From assembly GCF_002078015.1 (NCBI RefSeq), contig NZ_LWBP01000001.1:186001-250000 (forward strand): a DNA stretch of 64,000 nt. The letters are read 5' to 3'. Source of the DNA: Niastella populi. Its GTDB lineage: Bacteria > Bacteroidota > Bacteroidia > Chitinophagales > Chitinophagaceae. Numbering within the stretch: position 1 is the stretch's first letter; each line of letters opens with the position of its first letter. The translations under genes and the position numbers were made by a program. Of this stretch, positions 42,234 to 49,802 are shown piece after piece. The notes under the pieces were generated by a model. The model was not told the DNA's origin, did not search any database, and saw only the letters and a list, made by a program, of their open reading frames with translations.

Positions 42234-43217
42234 ATGAAACAGATCTACTCTTTAATCACCATCCTTTTCATCTCAATCGCTGCTGCACAGGCAAAAACCG
42301 TTATCACTTTTACCGCCTGGTGGGGCAACTGGTCTACCGCCTCCAACTGGGACCTGAACCGGGTTCCACAAAATGACGATTCTGTTGTGATCCCGCAATG
42401 GAAAGGGGTGGTATTTGACAAGGCCGATACCCTGGCCAATGTGTATATAAAAGTAATAGGTGGCCTTACCATACAGAAAAAAATGAGATTAAGCGCTTCA
42501 TCTGTTATTGAATTGACCGGTACCGGCAAACTGAATGCCTGGGGCGCTCAGCGGAATGTTGAAGAGATCTCGATCGGTGGCGTGAAAAAGTATGATGAAA
42601 ATGCGCCCTATTGGGTTTTCGGACCAGCATTTGCTGCCAGCAATTCAGGTGTTGCTCCCAATGGTTTTAACTTAAGCGTGCTGCCTGTTCTTTTCAAAGG
42701 ATTCTTTGTAGCAAGAAGCAATAACAATGTGCTCCTGAACTGGAGCACTGCCCAGGAATCGAACAACAGCAATTTTGAAATACAACGCAGCCTCGATGGC
42801 AGCAGCTGGTCGACCATCGCCATCATGATGGGCGCCGGTAATTCAACTACAGTACAACAGTATAATTTTACCGATAAGAATATGACCGCACCGATTGCTT
42901 ACTATCGTATTAAACAGGTAGATACAGACGGTAACTATGAATATTCAACCGTAAAATCGATCCGCGTAAATGAAGCTGCGCCCGCAACCCGCATCTATAC
43001 CAGTGGCAATACAGTGAACATCGAGTTCAATAAAGAAGTAACGAACCCCATCACAGTGCGTATAATCAATATGAACGGACAGGTAGTTGGGCAACGTCAT
43101 CTTCAACAGGCTTCTTACCGCATCACTATGAACATGAACAACAGCGTTAGCGGAATGTATCTGGTGCAGCTGAATGATAACGCAGGTTGGAATGAAATAA
43201 AGAAAGTGGTATTATAA
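42234..43217 (+). CDS. Secreted protein with T9SS C-terminal sorting domain
   Basis: A 327-residue protein. ATG 42234 is chosen because it gives a clean signal peptide (KQIYSLITILFISIAAAQA); the open frame extends upstream without signal features. Residues about 20-140 start with TAWWGNWSTASNWDLNRVPQ, the strand-turn pattern of a beta-helix or autotransporter-like repeat found in Bacteroidetes surface proteins. Residues about 155-245 are an FN3-like domain often seen before T9SS tails (LLNWSTAQESNNSNFEIQRS, AYYRIKQVDTDG). The last ~75 residues fit a type A sorting domain (RIINMNGQVVGQ, GMYLVQL, KKVVL). It is exported to the cell surface or medium by type IX secretion. Specific role unknown. 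Confidence 0.85.
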   Translation: MKQIYSLITILFISIAAAQAKTVITFTAWWGNWSTASNWDLNRVPQNDDSVVIPQWKGVVFDKADTLANVYIKVIGGLTIQKKMRLSASSVIELTGTGKLNAWGAQRNVEEISIGGVKKYDENAPYWVFGPAFAASNSGVAPNGFNLSVLPVLFKGFFVARSNNNVLLNWSTAQESNNSNFEIQRSLDGSSWSTIAIMMGAGNSTTVQQYNFTDKNMTAPIAYYRIKQVDTDGNYEYSTVKSIRVNEAAPATRIYTSGNTVNIEFNKEVTNPITVRIINMNGQVVGQRHLQQASYRITMNMNNSVSGMYLVQLNDNAGWNEIKKVVL

Positions 43218-43249
43218 AATAGGGTACGTTTCATCTGGTTACTTTTACA

Positions 43250-43273
43250 CCCGCCCCAGTGGCGGGTTTTTTT
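43250..43273 (+). terminator. Rho-independent terminator of the T9SS cargo gene
   Basis: CCCGCC / GGCGGG, 6-bp GC stem with a five-base loop, followed directly by seven T residues. It lies 33 bases after the stop codon. This is the clearest classical terminator in the window. Confidence 0.9.
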
Positions 43274-43293
43274 ATGCGTGTTATAATAAAAAC

Positions 43294-43322
43294 AGCGCCC
43301 CGGCAACCGGCCGGGGCGTTTT
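43294..43322 (-). terminator. GC-rich hairpin at the end of the convergent lipoprotein gene
   Basis: CGCCCCGG (43296-43303) and CCGGGGCG (43311-43318) form an 8-bp GC stem with a seven-base loop. Read on the minus strand it follows the lipoprotein stop codon and is trailed by CTGTTTTT; on the plus strand it is trailed by TTTTG. Probably serves the minus-strand operon. Confidence 0.85.
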
Positions 43323-43337
43323 GTGATCTATGGTTAC

Positions 43338-44039
43338 TTACTTCGTTATCTGAACTCTTGATACCTGTACCAGTACCGAATCTTTGTTTTGAACCATCCC
43401 GTTCAGGAGATTCCGGTTAAAGTAATTCGGCATTGGCTTCGAAGAATGGGTGAAAATGTTGCAATTACTTTTTACCGCATATTTAAGAAGAGGCAGATAA
43501 TAATCATTTCCCGAAATAATAATTGGATAGGTTTGGCGGTACTTTTTACAGTTCCCGCCGGCGCTCTCGCAAATATAATAGGGGTTATATTGTGGTACCT
43601 GGGTATGCAATAACATGCAATGGCCCAGGAAGGTGTCAGGCCCGGGCATATTGGTTGAATCGGGGGGCGACACCAGCATTTCCTTATCAGTTTTGCTAAC
43701 GATGTTCATAATGGTTCCGTTCAGTTTCACGCGGTTGTTCTCAAGTAATTCCATGGTAGAATTGATGCCATGATCATTTGAAGACTTTTGACCATATTGA
43801 AAATGATTCACATAGTCAGGGAAATTGCGCGTCATAAAATCTTTGATCATATTCGGGTCACGGTGTTCCTGCCCGGTAGTATACAACACCAGGTCGTCGA
43901 TCGACATGGTGTTAACGGGTCTGTATTCATTTGTATTTTTCTCCTGTTCAGGATTGGCGATGTCTGTACTGTTATCCTTGCTGCAAGCTGCGAAAAGTAA
44001 AACTGATAAAAGTGCCGGTACGAGGTTCTTTGTTGTCAT
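43338..44039 (-). CDS. Uncharacterised outer-membrane/periplasmic lipoprotein
   Basis: A 233-residue protein with a lipoprotein signal (VPALLSVLLFAAC, Cys19), followed by a polar linker. I do not recognise a family. It has four Cys residues in the mature part (GHCMLL, YICESAGGNCKKY, KSNCNIF), which could form disulphides, and a segment around 60-100 rich in charged residues. It lies 95 bases downstream of the TonB-receptor gene on the same strand and ends at a GC-rich terminator, so it is probably the last gene of the sigma/anti-sigma/receptor operon and may help the receptor bind its ligand. That role is inferred from position only. Confidence 0.75.
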   Translation of the reverse strand: MTTKNLVPALLSVLLFAACSKDNSTDIANPEQEKNTNEYRPVNTMSIDDLVLYTTGQEHRDPNMIKDFMTRNFPDYVNHFQYGQKSSNDHGINSTMELLENNRVKLNGTIMNIVSKTDKEMLVSPPDSTNMPGPDTFLGHCMLLHTQVPQYNPYYICESAGGNCKKYRQTYPIIISGNDYYLPLLKYAVKSNCNIFTHSSKPMPNYFNRNLLNGMVQNKDSVLVQVSRVQITK

Positions 44040-44134
44040 GTTTTGTTATTTATACCAATACAACCTGGCATTTTGAAAAATTCCTATCGTCGCGCAGAAA
44101 AAATTTAAAATATTTTTTGGCAGCTCACATAGTA

Positions 44135-46669
44135 CTAAAAGCTAATATTGTAAGAAACGTACCAACTGTATTTGAAAAGCTGGTCGGGGAAAAGGTCAAG
44201 ATCATAATCTGTATTGTCGGGGGCGGAGAAGCGGGTTGTATATTCATCATTAGCCTGGTCCATTACATGCACACCGGCGCTGAGTCTATGCTGCCAGTAT
44301 TTCCAGGGCTTTAAATAGAAAGTACCGTTGATATTTACCCGGTTATACGCTTTCCCGCGATAAGGCGCAATGATCGTATACTCTTCATTGGGGTTCGAAG
44401 GAATGCCCGATGGCGTGGTTATCCAGTCACCGGTATGAAAATGCCAGAGCACGCTTGTTTCCAATGTAGGTTTTGGCCGGTAACTCACTAGGATGTTCAG
44501 GTTGTTTCGCCGGTCATACCGGTAAGGTTGCTCTTTACCGTTGTTCAGGCTATCGAACTGGCGCCAGCTCCAGCTCAGGGTATATGACAACAACGCTTTC
44601 CATTTTGTAAACTTTCTTTCGGCAACCATTTCAAGCCCATAACTTTTGCCTTTACCGGTAACGAGATTTTTCTCTATGGCATCATTGTAAAAAAGCACAT
44701 TGGCTTTTTCAGAAAAATATACCAGGTTGGTCATTTGTTTATAATAAACATCCGCCGAAAAATTTATCAACCGGTTATTCTTATACTGGTAACCCGCATT
44801 GATCATTTTACTAAGCGCCGGCAGTAACCGTTCATTGGCCGGCAGCCAAAGCTCGCGGTTGATACCGGGATACATACTGGTTACCTGGTGCAGCCACTGA
44901 CCAATATGGCTATAGGATATATGTAGTTGCTGTTTGTTATTGAGCCGGTAACTGGCGAAGAGCCGCGGCTGTATGGAAGGATTATTATAGTTCTCCGTTA
45001 CATATGCATTCGCATGAATGCCGGGCCGAATCAGCAGGTGCTGCCCGATCCTGATCTCATTCTCATACCATACGGATACATTATTGAACGACAGTTTGGA
45101 TAAGGGACGAAAGTTCATTTCTTCTTCTTCAAATGCTGTAGTTACCAGCGTGGTGTAAGGTTTAATTTGCACATGCTCAAACCGGCTGCCAAACTGGAAT
45201 TGCAGGCTGGGCGAGGCGGTTATTTCCCAGGCGGTTTTTGCTTCAAAACGATTGCCTTTTGAATAATTATTGAATACGGTATTACCGTTAAACGGTATTC
45301 CCGTACCAACGGCAGGCGTAACAATATATTTCAAGGCAACATAATTATCGAAATCGCTGAAATTAAGCGTTGTATTGGTAAAGGACCGTTTGCCGGTAAC
45401 TGTATTTAAGTTGATGGTAAAAAGGCCGTTGCTCCATTTTTGCAGGTAATCGCTGTTTTCCTGGGTTAACTGCAACCGGTCGTCGCCGGTATAACGGGAG
45501 ATCAGCAGTTTATTGTTTTTATTGATCCGGTGGGTGAGTTTAAGATGTATATCGTTGAATAATGCGTCATAGGTAAGCAGGTCGTTATTGCCGGCATCGC
45601 CGAGGCTATGGCGAACAGAAGCCATCAGGGCGGTACGTTCTTTTTTAAGCGGCCCTTCAACCGAAACGGAGGCGGAACTGAACCCGAGAGCGCCTTCTCC
45701 GGTCCAGCGCTGCATGTTCCCGTCTTTTGTATTGATGGCTGTTATAGACGAGATAGCGCCGGTATACCGGCTGGGAAAATCATTTTTATATTGCCGCAGT
45801 GATTTTACACTGGTATTACTCACTACGGAGATCTCGCCCAGTAAATGCGCGGGATTGAAAACGGGATTGCCATCCAGCAGCAAAAGGCTTTGTCCGGGCT
45901 CACCGCCGCGAACGATCAGTTTGCCGCCCGTTTCCTGGCTTTCCATATTGCCCGGTAATAAATAAACGGCGCGTACGGGATCGGTTTCCCCCAGCATATT
46001 GCTGTACATACCCGATCGGTCATTATCCAGTTTGTTACCGGCGTCGCGTTTCAGCGTGTTACTGGTATTTACCTGTATTTCGGGTAGGGTTATGGGTGAA
46101 AGTATGAGGTTGAACCGGGTATCTTGGGCCAGGTCAACGTCAACAGTACGTGTCGAAAAGCCGGTGAATGAGATCTCGAACGTATGAGCACCTTCAGCAA
46201 GTTCCATACTATAGAAACCGGCGATATTCGATTCGCAAACAGTGCCGGTTGTTTTATCCCGCACGGTAGCATAGGGGAGTGGTTCACGGCTGCCTTCCTG
46301 TTGTATAAAACCGAAAAGTACAAGCTTTTCAGGAAATGCATCGGGTGGTAGTGGCGTAGTAGCCGAAGCAATGAGGATCTTATTGTTCTTTTCTATTACG
46401 TTTACCCGTTGTCCTTTTAGTATTTTATTAAGTACCGCGCCAATGGTGGTTTCGCCGCCCGGGAGGTTGATCCTTTTTGTTGTATCGAGGTTCGAGGGCG
46501 AGTATTCGATATTTACCCCGCAATAGGACACCAGTTCATGTAACAAGGCATGCGCATTTCCGCTGGCTGTTTTGCAAACAAACTTTGTTTTTAATAAATG
46601 ATGCTGGGCCGTGGCGCTATCTGCCAGGCATACGCCAATTGAGAGCAGTAATACGCGAAGGATGTTCAT
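44135..46669 (-). CDS. TonB-dependent receptor with STN signalling domain (FecA-like)
   Basis: An 844-residue outer-membrane receptor. Signal peptide to about 21 (LADSATAQ). Residues about 25-105 form a secretin/TonB N-terminal (STN) domain (GVNIEYSPSNLDTTKRINL, GAVLNKILKGQRVNV) that contacts the anti-sigma factor. A carboxypeptidase-regulatory-like domain (about 115-195), plug (about 200-320, LIVRGGEPGQSLLLLDGNPV) and barrel follow, ending YSWYVSYNISF. Unlike the SusC proteins here it has no SusD partner. The FecR-like gene is 29 bases upstream and the sigma gene precedes that, so ligand binding probably triggers sigma release. The ligand is unknown; iron complexes or glycans are both possible. 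Confidence 0.92.
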   Translation of the reverse strand: MNILRVLLLSIGVCLADSATAQHHLLKTKFVCKTASGNAHALLHELVSYCGVNIEYSPSNLDTTKRINLPGGETTIGAVLNKILKGQRVNVIEKNNKILIASATTPLPPDAFPEKLVLFGFIQQEGSREPLPYATVRDKTTGTVCESNIAGFYSMELAEGAHTFEISFTGFSTRTVDVDLAQDTRFNLILSPITLPEIQVNTSNTLKRDAGNKLDNDRSGMYSNMLGETDPVRAVYLLPGNMESQETGGKLIVRGGEPGQSLLLLDGNPVFNPAHLLGEISVVSNTSVKSLRQYKNDFPSRYTGAISSITAINTKDGNMQRWTGEGALGFSSASVSVEGPLKKERTALMASVRHSLGDAGNNDLLTYDALFNDIHLKLTHRINKNNKLLISRYTGDDRLQLTQENSDYLQKWSNGLFTINLNTVTGKRSFTNTTLNFSDFDNYVALKYIVTPAVGTGIPFNGNTVFNNYSKGNRFEAKTAWEITASPSLQFQFGSRFEHVQIKPYTTLVTTAFEEEEMNFRPLSKLSFNNVSVWYENEIRIGQHLLIRPGIHANAYVTENYNNPSIQPRLFASYRLNNKQQLHISYSHIGQWLHQVTSMYPGINRELWLPANERLLPALSKMINAGYQYKNNRLINFSADVYYKQMTNLVYFSEKANVLFYNDAIEKNLVTGKGKSYGLEMVAERKFTKWKALLSYTLSWSWRQFDSLNNGKEQPYRYDRRNNLNILVSYRPKPTLETSVLWHFHTGDWITTPSGIPSNPNEEYTIIAPYRGKAYNRVNINGTFYLKPWKYWQHRLSAGVHVMDQANDEYTTRFSAPDNTDYDLDLFPDQLFKYSWYVSYNISF

Positions 46670-46698
46670 GCTTATAGGAAAGGTGCTATTGCCGGTTT

Positions 46699-47676
46699 TT
46701 ATTGTTTAAATAATATTACTGTATCGTTTTCTTTGCGGTGACTGACATTGGCAAGCAGCCTGATCTCATCGAGCACGGCATCGATAGATTGTTGGTTGAA
46801 CCGGGCTGTAATAGTTGGCATTACCGGTTGTTTGAGTAATGAACTGTCTGCCGTTATGTTAATGCCGAAATGATGCGAAAGGGTAGCGGCCACCTGGTCA
46901 ATAGGGGTGTTGTCGAATTGCAACAAACCTGTTTTCCATGAAAGAAAGTTGGGATCGTTCAGGGTTTTGATCTCAAAACCTTTTGCATCCAGTTTGCTGT
47001 ATTGTTGGGGGGTAATGATATGTTTTTCACCGTTGCCGCTTTTATCAGTGAACTGCACTTTGCCGGTGGTTACTATCAATTCATCCTGCCGGTTGGTGGT
47101 ATTGATGGTAAAAGATGTACCCAGCACTTCGAGGGTGGCCCGTACTGTTTGAATACGGAAAGGATGGCCGGCGTCATGTTGAACCTCAAAAAAGGCTTCC
47201 CCTGTTAATGCTACTTCCCGTTCTTTACCGGTAAAGGTTTGGGGATAAGAGAGCGTAGCGCCTTTGCGCAGGCTAACCTGCGAGCCATCGGGCAGGGTAA
47301 TGGACAAATTGTTTTGTTCCCCTTTAGCGACCTGCAATCCGGGTGTGCTTTTCCGGAAAAATAACAAGCCTGCAATAAACAGTATTCCCACTATGGAGGC
47401 CGCGGCCGCCAGGCGGGTGATCATCCGAATGGGCGCCTTTTTGGTGCCATGGTCGAGTCTTTGGTCAATTTTATCCCATGCGGCTGTTGTATCATATGTA
47501 TTTTCCGTTAATATGGCGCCCGATTCATTCCATACTTTTTCCAGCTGCCGGTAAATGGTATCGTGTGACGAATTTTCTGCGCGCCACTGCTGCAGGCTGG
47601 CATTTTCATCGGCGTTTGCCTGGCCCTTCAGTTCTTTTTCAATAAGCGCGATTATATATTCGGGTATTTGTATCAT
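46699..47676 (-). CDS. FecR-family anti-sigma factor
   Basis: A 325-residue protein. The N-terminal cytoplasmic part (about 1-85) is the sigma-binding region with the WDKIDQRL segment; one membrane helix lies at about 90-110 (ITRLAAAASIVGILFIAGLLF); the periplasmic FecR domain spans about 120-215 (LPDGSQVSLRKGATLSYPQTF, GEAFFEVQHDAGHPFRI, VLGTSFTI). The C-terminal DUF4974 domain (about 250-320) has GLLQFDNTPIDQVAATLSHHF. It holds the sigma factor until the STN domain of the receptor signals. It lies 51 bases downstream of the sigma gene and 29 bases upstream of the receptor gene, the standard order in Bacteroidetes. Confidence 0.95.
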   Translation of the reverse strand: MIQIPEYIIALIEKELKGQANADENASLQQWRAENSSHDTIYRQLEKVWNESGAILTENTYDTTAAWDKIDQRLDHGTKKAPIRMITRLAAAASIVGILFIAGLLFFRKSTPGLQVAKGEQNNLSITLPDGSQVSLRKGATLSYPQTFTGKEREVALTGEAFFEVQHDAGHPFRIQTVRATLEVLGTSFTINTTNRQDELIVTTGKVQFTDKSGNGEKHIITPQQYSKLDAKGFEIKTLNDPNFLSWKTGLLQFDNTPIDQVAATLSHHFGINITADSSLLKQPVMPTITARFNQQSIDAVLDEIRLLANVSHRKENDTVILFKQ

Positions 47677-47727
47677 GTGTCGTGTGTTGATAAGACAGGG
47701 AATTGTAAAAAACTCCTAATGTTTTGG

Positions 47728-48297
47728 TTAGAATCTGATGAAAAAATAGGTAAGCACCGGTCCAAGCCAGTTTTTAGCTTTTGAAACAAAGGCTTTCAGC
47801 AGTTTCATGGCCTTCCAGGTTTGATTGTTGACGGTTTTGATGGAAATACCGAGTTGGTCGGCTATTTCCTGGTTGCTTAAATGTCCCTGTCTGCTTAAAA
47901 GGAAAACCTCCTTGCATTTTTCGGGAAGCTGCTCTATCCCTTTTTTCAGCAATTCCCGGTAATTGGGTAGGTCCGTTTCATCAGGTTCTTCTTCCACACT
48001 CCAGTTGATCTCCGATTCCTCTGCCAGCTCTTCATTGGAAAGGGAGGCGAGCGGCATGCGCTTTTGCGCGCCCAGATGATTGAAACAGGTATTTCTTACC
48101 GCGCGGTACAGGTATGCGCGTATTTGCGGCGAATCAATAACGGACTGGTGTTTTTCCCAGATGCGCACAAACACGTCCTGAACAATATCCTCGGCGGTAT
48201 CATGGTCTGCTACAAGCGTGTAGGCATACTTGCTAAGCGGATCATAGAATTCCCCGAAAAGCAGCTTGAACTGCCCGTACAAATCATTTCGATTCAC
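47728..48297 (-). CDS. FecI-like ECF RNA polymerase sigma factor
   Basis: A 189-residue ECF sigma factor if started at GTG 48297. The open frame goes back to ATG 48411, but the added residues are not sigma-like and would overlap the promoter region of the divergent globin gene. Region 2 is near 10-80 (FGEFYDPLSKYAYTLV, DIVQDVFVRIWEKH, IRAYLYRAVRNTCFNHL) and region 4 near 125-175 (LPEKCKEVFLLSRQGHLSNQ, EIADQLGISIKTVNNQTWKA). It likely directs RNA polymerase to the receptor operon or to other genes and is held by the FecR-like protein. The long acidic linker between regions 2 and 4 (EELAEESEINWSVEEEPDE) is typical of this branch. Confidence 0.92.
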   Translation of the reverse strand: MNRNDLYGQFKLLFGEFYDPLSKYAYTLVADHDTAEDIVQDVFVRIWEKHQSVIDSPQIRAYLYRAVRNTCFNHLGAQKRMPLASLSNEELAEESEINWSVEEEPDETDLPNYRELLKKGIEQLPEKCKEVFLLSRQGHLSNQEIADQLGISIKTVNNQTWKAMKLLKAFVSKAKNWLGPVLTYFFIRF

Positions 48298-48372
48298 AAG
48301 AATAGGTTTTGAATAAAAACACTGGCAAACCGGGTGACGGTTTACCCGGCTAAAAACGAAAGATATGGCTTT

Positions 48373-48401
48373 TTGTTTTTGACGGTATCTTTCTACCTTG
48401 C
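48373..48401 (+). promoter_or_regulatory. Probable promoter of the truncated haemoglobin gene
   Basis: TTG at 48373-48375 and TACCTTGC at 48394-48401 are spaced by 18 bases, close to the Bacteroidetes TTG-N19-TAnnTTTG pattern. Transcription would start near 48408, giving a 26-base leader. Confidence 0.55.
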
Positions 48402-48433
48402 ACAAAAGCATCCAATCATTTTAATATTTTCAG

Positions 48434-48904
48434 ATGAAAAATATTCCTACTTTGTATGAATGGGCCGGCGATCTGAATACGTTCGAGACGTTGTTTGAAA
48501 AGTTTTACGATAAGGTTGTAAAGGATGAATTGTTAGGCGAGGTGTTCAGGAATATGTCGCCGGAGCACCGGACCCATGTGGCGCATTTTGTAGCGGAAGT
48601 TTTTGGCGGCGGGAATTTATATACCAATGATGGCGGCAGTCATGCGCAAATGGTAGGCAAACATATTGGCAAAATGTTGACGGAAGAAAAGCGGCAGCGC
48701 TGGGTGCAGTTGTTATTGCAAACAGCCGATGAAGTAGGGTTGAAAAGCGATCCCGAATTCCGGTCGGCATTCGTAGGTTACCTCGAGTGGGGCAGCCGCA
48801 TAGCGGTCATCAATTCGCAGTTGACCGAAAACCCGATGCAGTTGGCCGAACCAATGCCCAAATGGGGCTGGGGCGAAACGGGCGGGCCGTATGTACCGGA
48901 ATAA
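48434..48904 (+). CDS. Truncated haemoglobin, group II type
   Basis: A 156-residue globin of the two-over-two fold. Helix B/E region contains FEKFYDKVVKDELLGEVF, the F-helix region GGSHAQMVGKHIGKML with probable proximal His, and the C-terminal WG pair (PKWGWGE) seen in many bacterial members. Such proteins bind oxygen or nitric oxide and protect respiration. It is divergent from the sigma gene with a shared 136-base region between start codons and has its own promoter and terminator. The C-terminal extension after helix H (residues 130-156) is longer than in the minimal fold. Group assignment is from general pattern, not alignment. Confidence 0.82.
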   Translation: MKNIPTLYEWAGDLNTFETLFEKFYDKVVKDELLGEVFRNMSPEHRTHVAHFVAEVFGGGNLYTNDGGSHAQMVGKHIGKMLTEEKRQRWVQLLLQTADEVGLKSDPEFRSAFVGYLEWGSRIAVINSQLTENPMQLAEPMPKWGWGETGGPYVPE

Positions 48905-48921
48905 TGGTTGAATCAAAATAA

Positions 48922-48952
48922 AAAAGCATCCGGGACTTATTCGGATGCTTTT
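48922..48952. terminator. Bidirectional terminator between globin and small-protein genes
   Basis: AAAAGCATCCG and CGGATGCTTTT form an 11-bp perfect stem with a nine-base loop, with A- and T-rich flanks on both sides. It ends the globin transcript (plus) and the 52-residue protein operon (minus). Confidence 0.85.
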
Positions 48953-48973
48953 AAATATGGTTGTTTACAACTT

Positions 48974-49132
48974 TTACTTCTTCTTTTTAAATGAATCGGG
49001 AATCCCGTATTTTTTAATTATCTTTTTTGCTTCATCTACTTTTTTTCTAATTACAGGATCTTTACTGTAATCCCTTAGTTTTTTAACTATGGTTACATTT
49101 GTTTGAATCTTATTTATTGCTGCTGAAGACAT
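48974..49132 (-). CDS. 52-residue lysine-rich small protein
   Basis: A short frame from ATG 49132 to TAA 48974: it opens MSSAAINKIQTNVTIVKKL, continues with DYSKDPVIRKKVDEAKKII and ends IPDSFKKKK. It looks like a real gene: a helix-forming, strongly basic sequence, codon use matching the AT-rich neighbour, 37 bases downstream of the DUF6934-like gene on the same strand, and a terminator right after. I do not recognise a family. It could be the partner of the upstream protein, as in two-gene toxin-antitoxin-like modules, or a nucleic-acid-binding peptide. No signal or membrane segment. Confidence 0.65.
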   Translation of the reverse strand: MSSAAINKIQTNVTIVKKLRDYSKDPVIRKKVDEAKKIIKKYGIPDSFKKKK

Positions 49133-49169
49133 AGGCTTCTAATTTTCTATTGATATAAAATTACAATAT

Positions 49170-49607
49170 TTATTTTAGGCTGGCCATAAAAGCATGGTAA
49201 TTTACGTGTTTTTCGAATGGCTGCCATACACCGCTAATAAGGCCCTCAATTACAAATAGTTGGCTGATCTCATGCCAATTGGCAAATATGCCGATTTGAT
49301 AAAGTCTGGTTCTGGAGGGTGTACTGCCTTTCGCAAATATTATAGCTTTGGGATAGTGTTTTATAAACTCAATTACCGTTGCTGCTACTGTTGCCATTAC
49401 TTTATCCCGATCATGATTATTGCTTCTGACCTTGTCATCTATTCCCTGTTCAAATTCACTCCAATCACCAAATGCCAGGTTAAAAAGGTTATCGCCAATT
49501 GCCTCAAAGTATACAACTTTCTTAATGCTGCCGTTAGGCCCTTCACTTAAAAATTCGAATGTTAAATGCTCATTAGTTGATACTAAAGGATATTTATTAA
49601 GGTTCAT
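49170..49607 (-). CDS. DUF6934-like protein of unknown function
   Basis: A 145-residue cytoplasmic protein. The pattern (FEFLSEGPNGSIKKVVYF, LFNLAFGDWSEFEQGIDD, VMATVAATVIEFIKHYPKA, FAKGSTPSRTRLYQIGI, WQPFEKHVNYHAF) fits the family I know as DUF6934, widespread and patchily distributed in Bacteroidetes. Its function is not known. The conserved GSTPSRTRLY segment and the scattered occurrence suggest a mobile or defence-like module. A 13-base palindrome (49609-49621) lies 1 base from its start codon, and a 52-residue basic protein is encoded 37 bases downstream. Local base composition is clearly more AT-rich than the flanking PUL-type genes, in line with transfer. Confidence 0.7.
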   Translation of the reverse strand: MNLNKYPLVSTNEHLTFEFLSEGPNGSIKKVVYFEAIGDNLFNLAFGDWSEFEQGIDDKVRSNNHDRDKVMATVAATVIEFIKHYPKAIIFAKGSTPSRTRLYQIGIFANWHEISQLFVIEGLISGVWQPFEKHVNYHAFMASLK

Positions 49608-49608
49608 A

Positions 49609-49621
49609 TTGTATTATACAA
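49609..49621. promoter_or_regulatory. TTGTA-TTA-TACAA palindrome at the start codon of the DUF6934-like gene
   Basis: Five-base perfect arms around a three-base centre, 1 base upstream of the ATG. A site at this position would block translation or transcription initiation if bound, as in autoregulated toxin-antitoxin operons. Confidence 0.5.
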
Positions 49622-49802
49622 AGGACGTTTCTTTCCTTAAAGGTTTAACGTAAGTGAGAAATGACGGGAGGTGTAATTGTTGGTTGGAATTTTGAAAGTA
49701 CAAAACATTGAGTGAATAGCCAAGAATGAGATGAATTATCGAATTGAGTAAAATAAAATACTCAGCAGAGTTAAAATTGGTACAATCGTAGCTCCGTTAG
49801 CC

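Noticed and set aside
48298-48411. ATG 48411 as start of the sigma factor
   Set aside because: The added 38 residues have no sigma features and overlap the promoter of the divergent globin gene.
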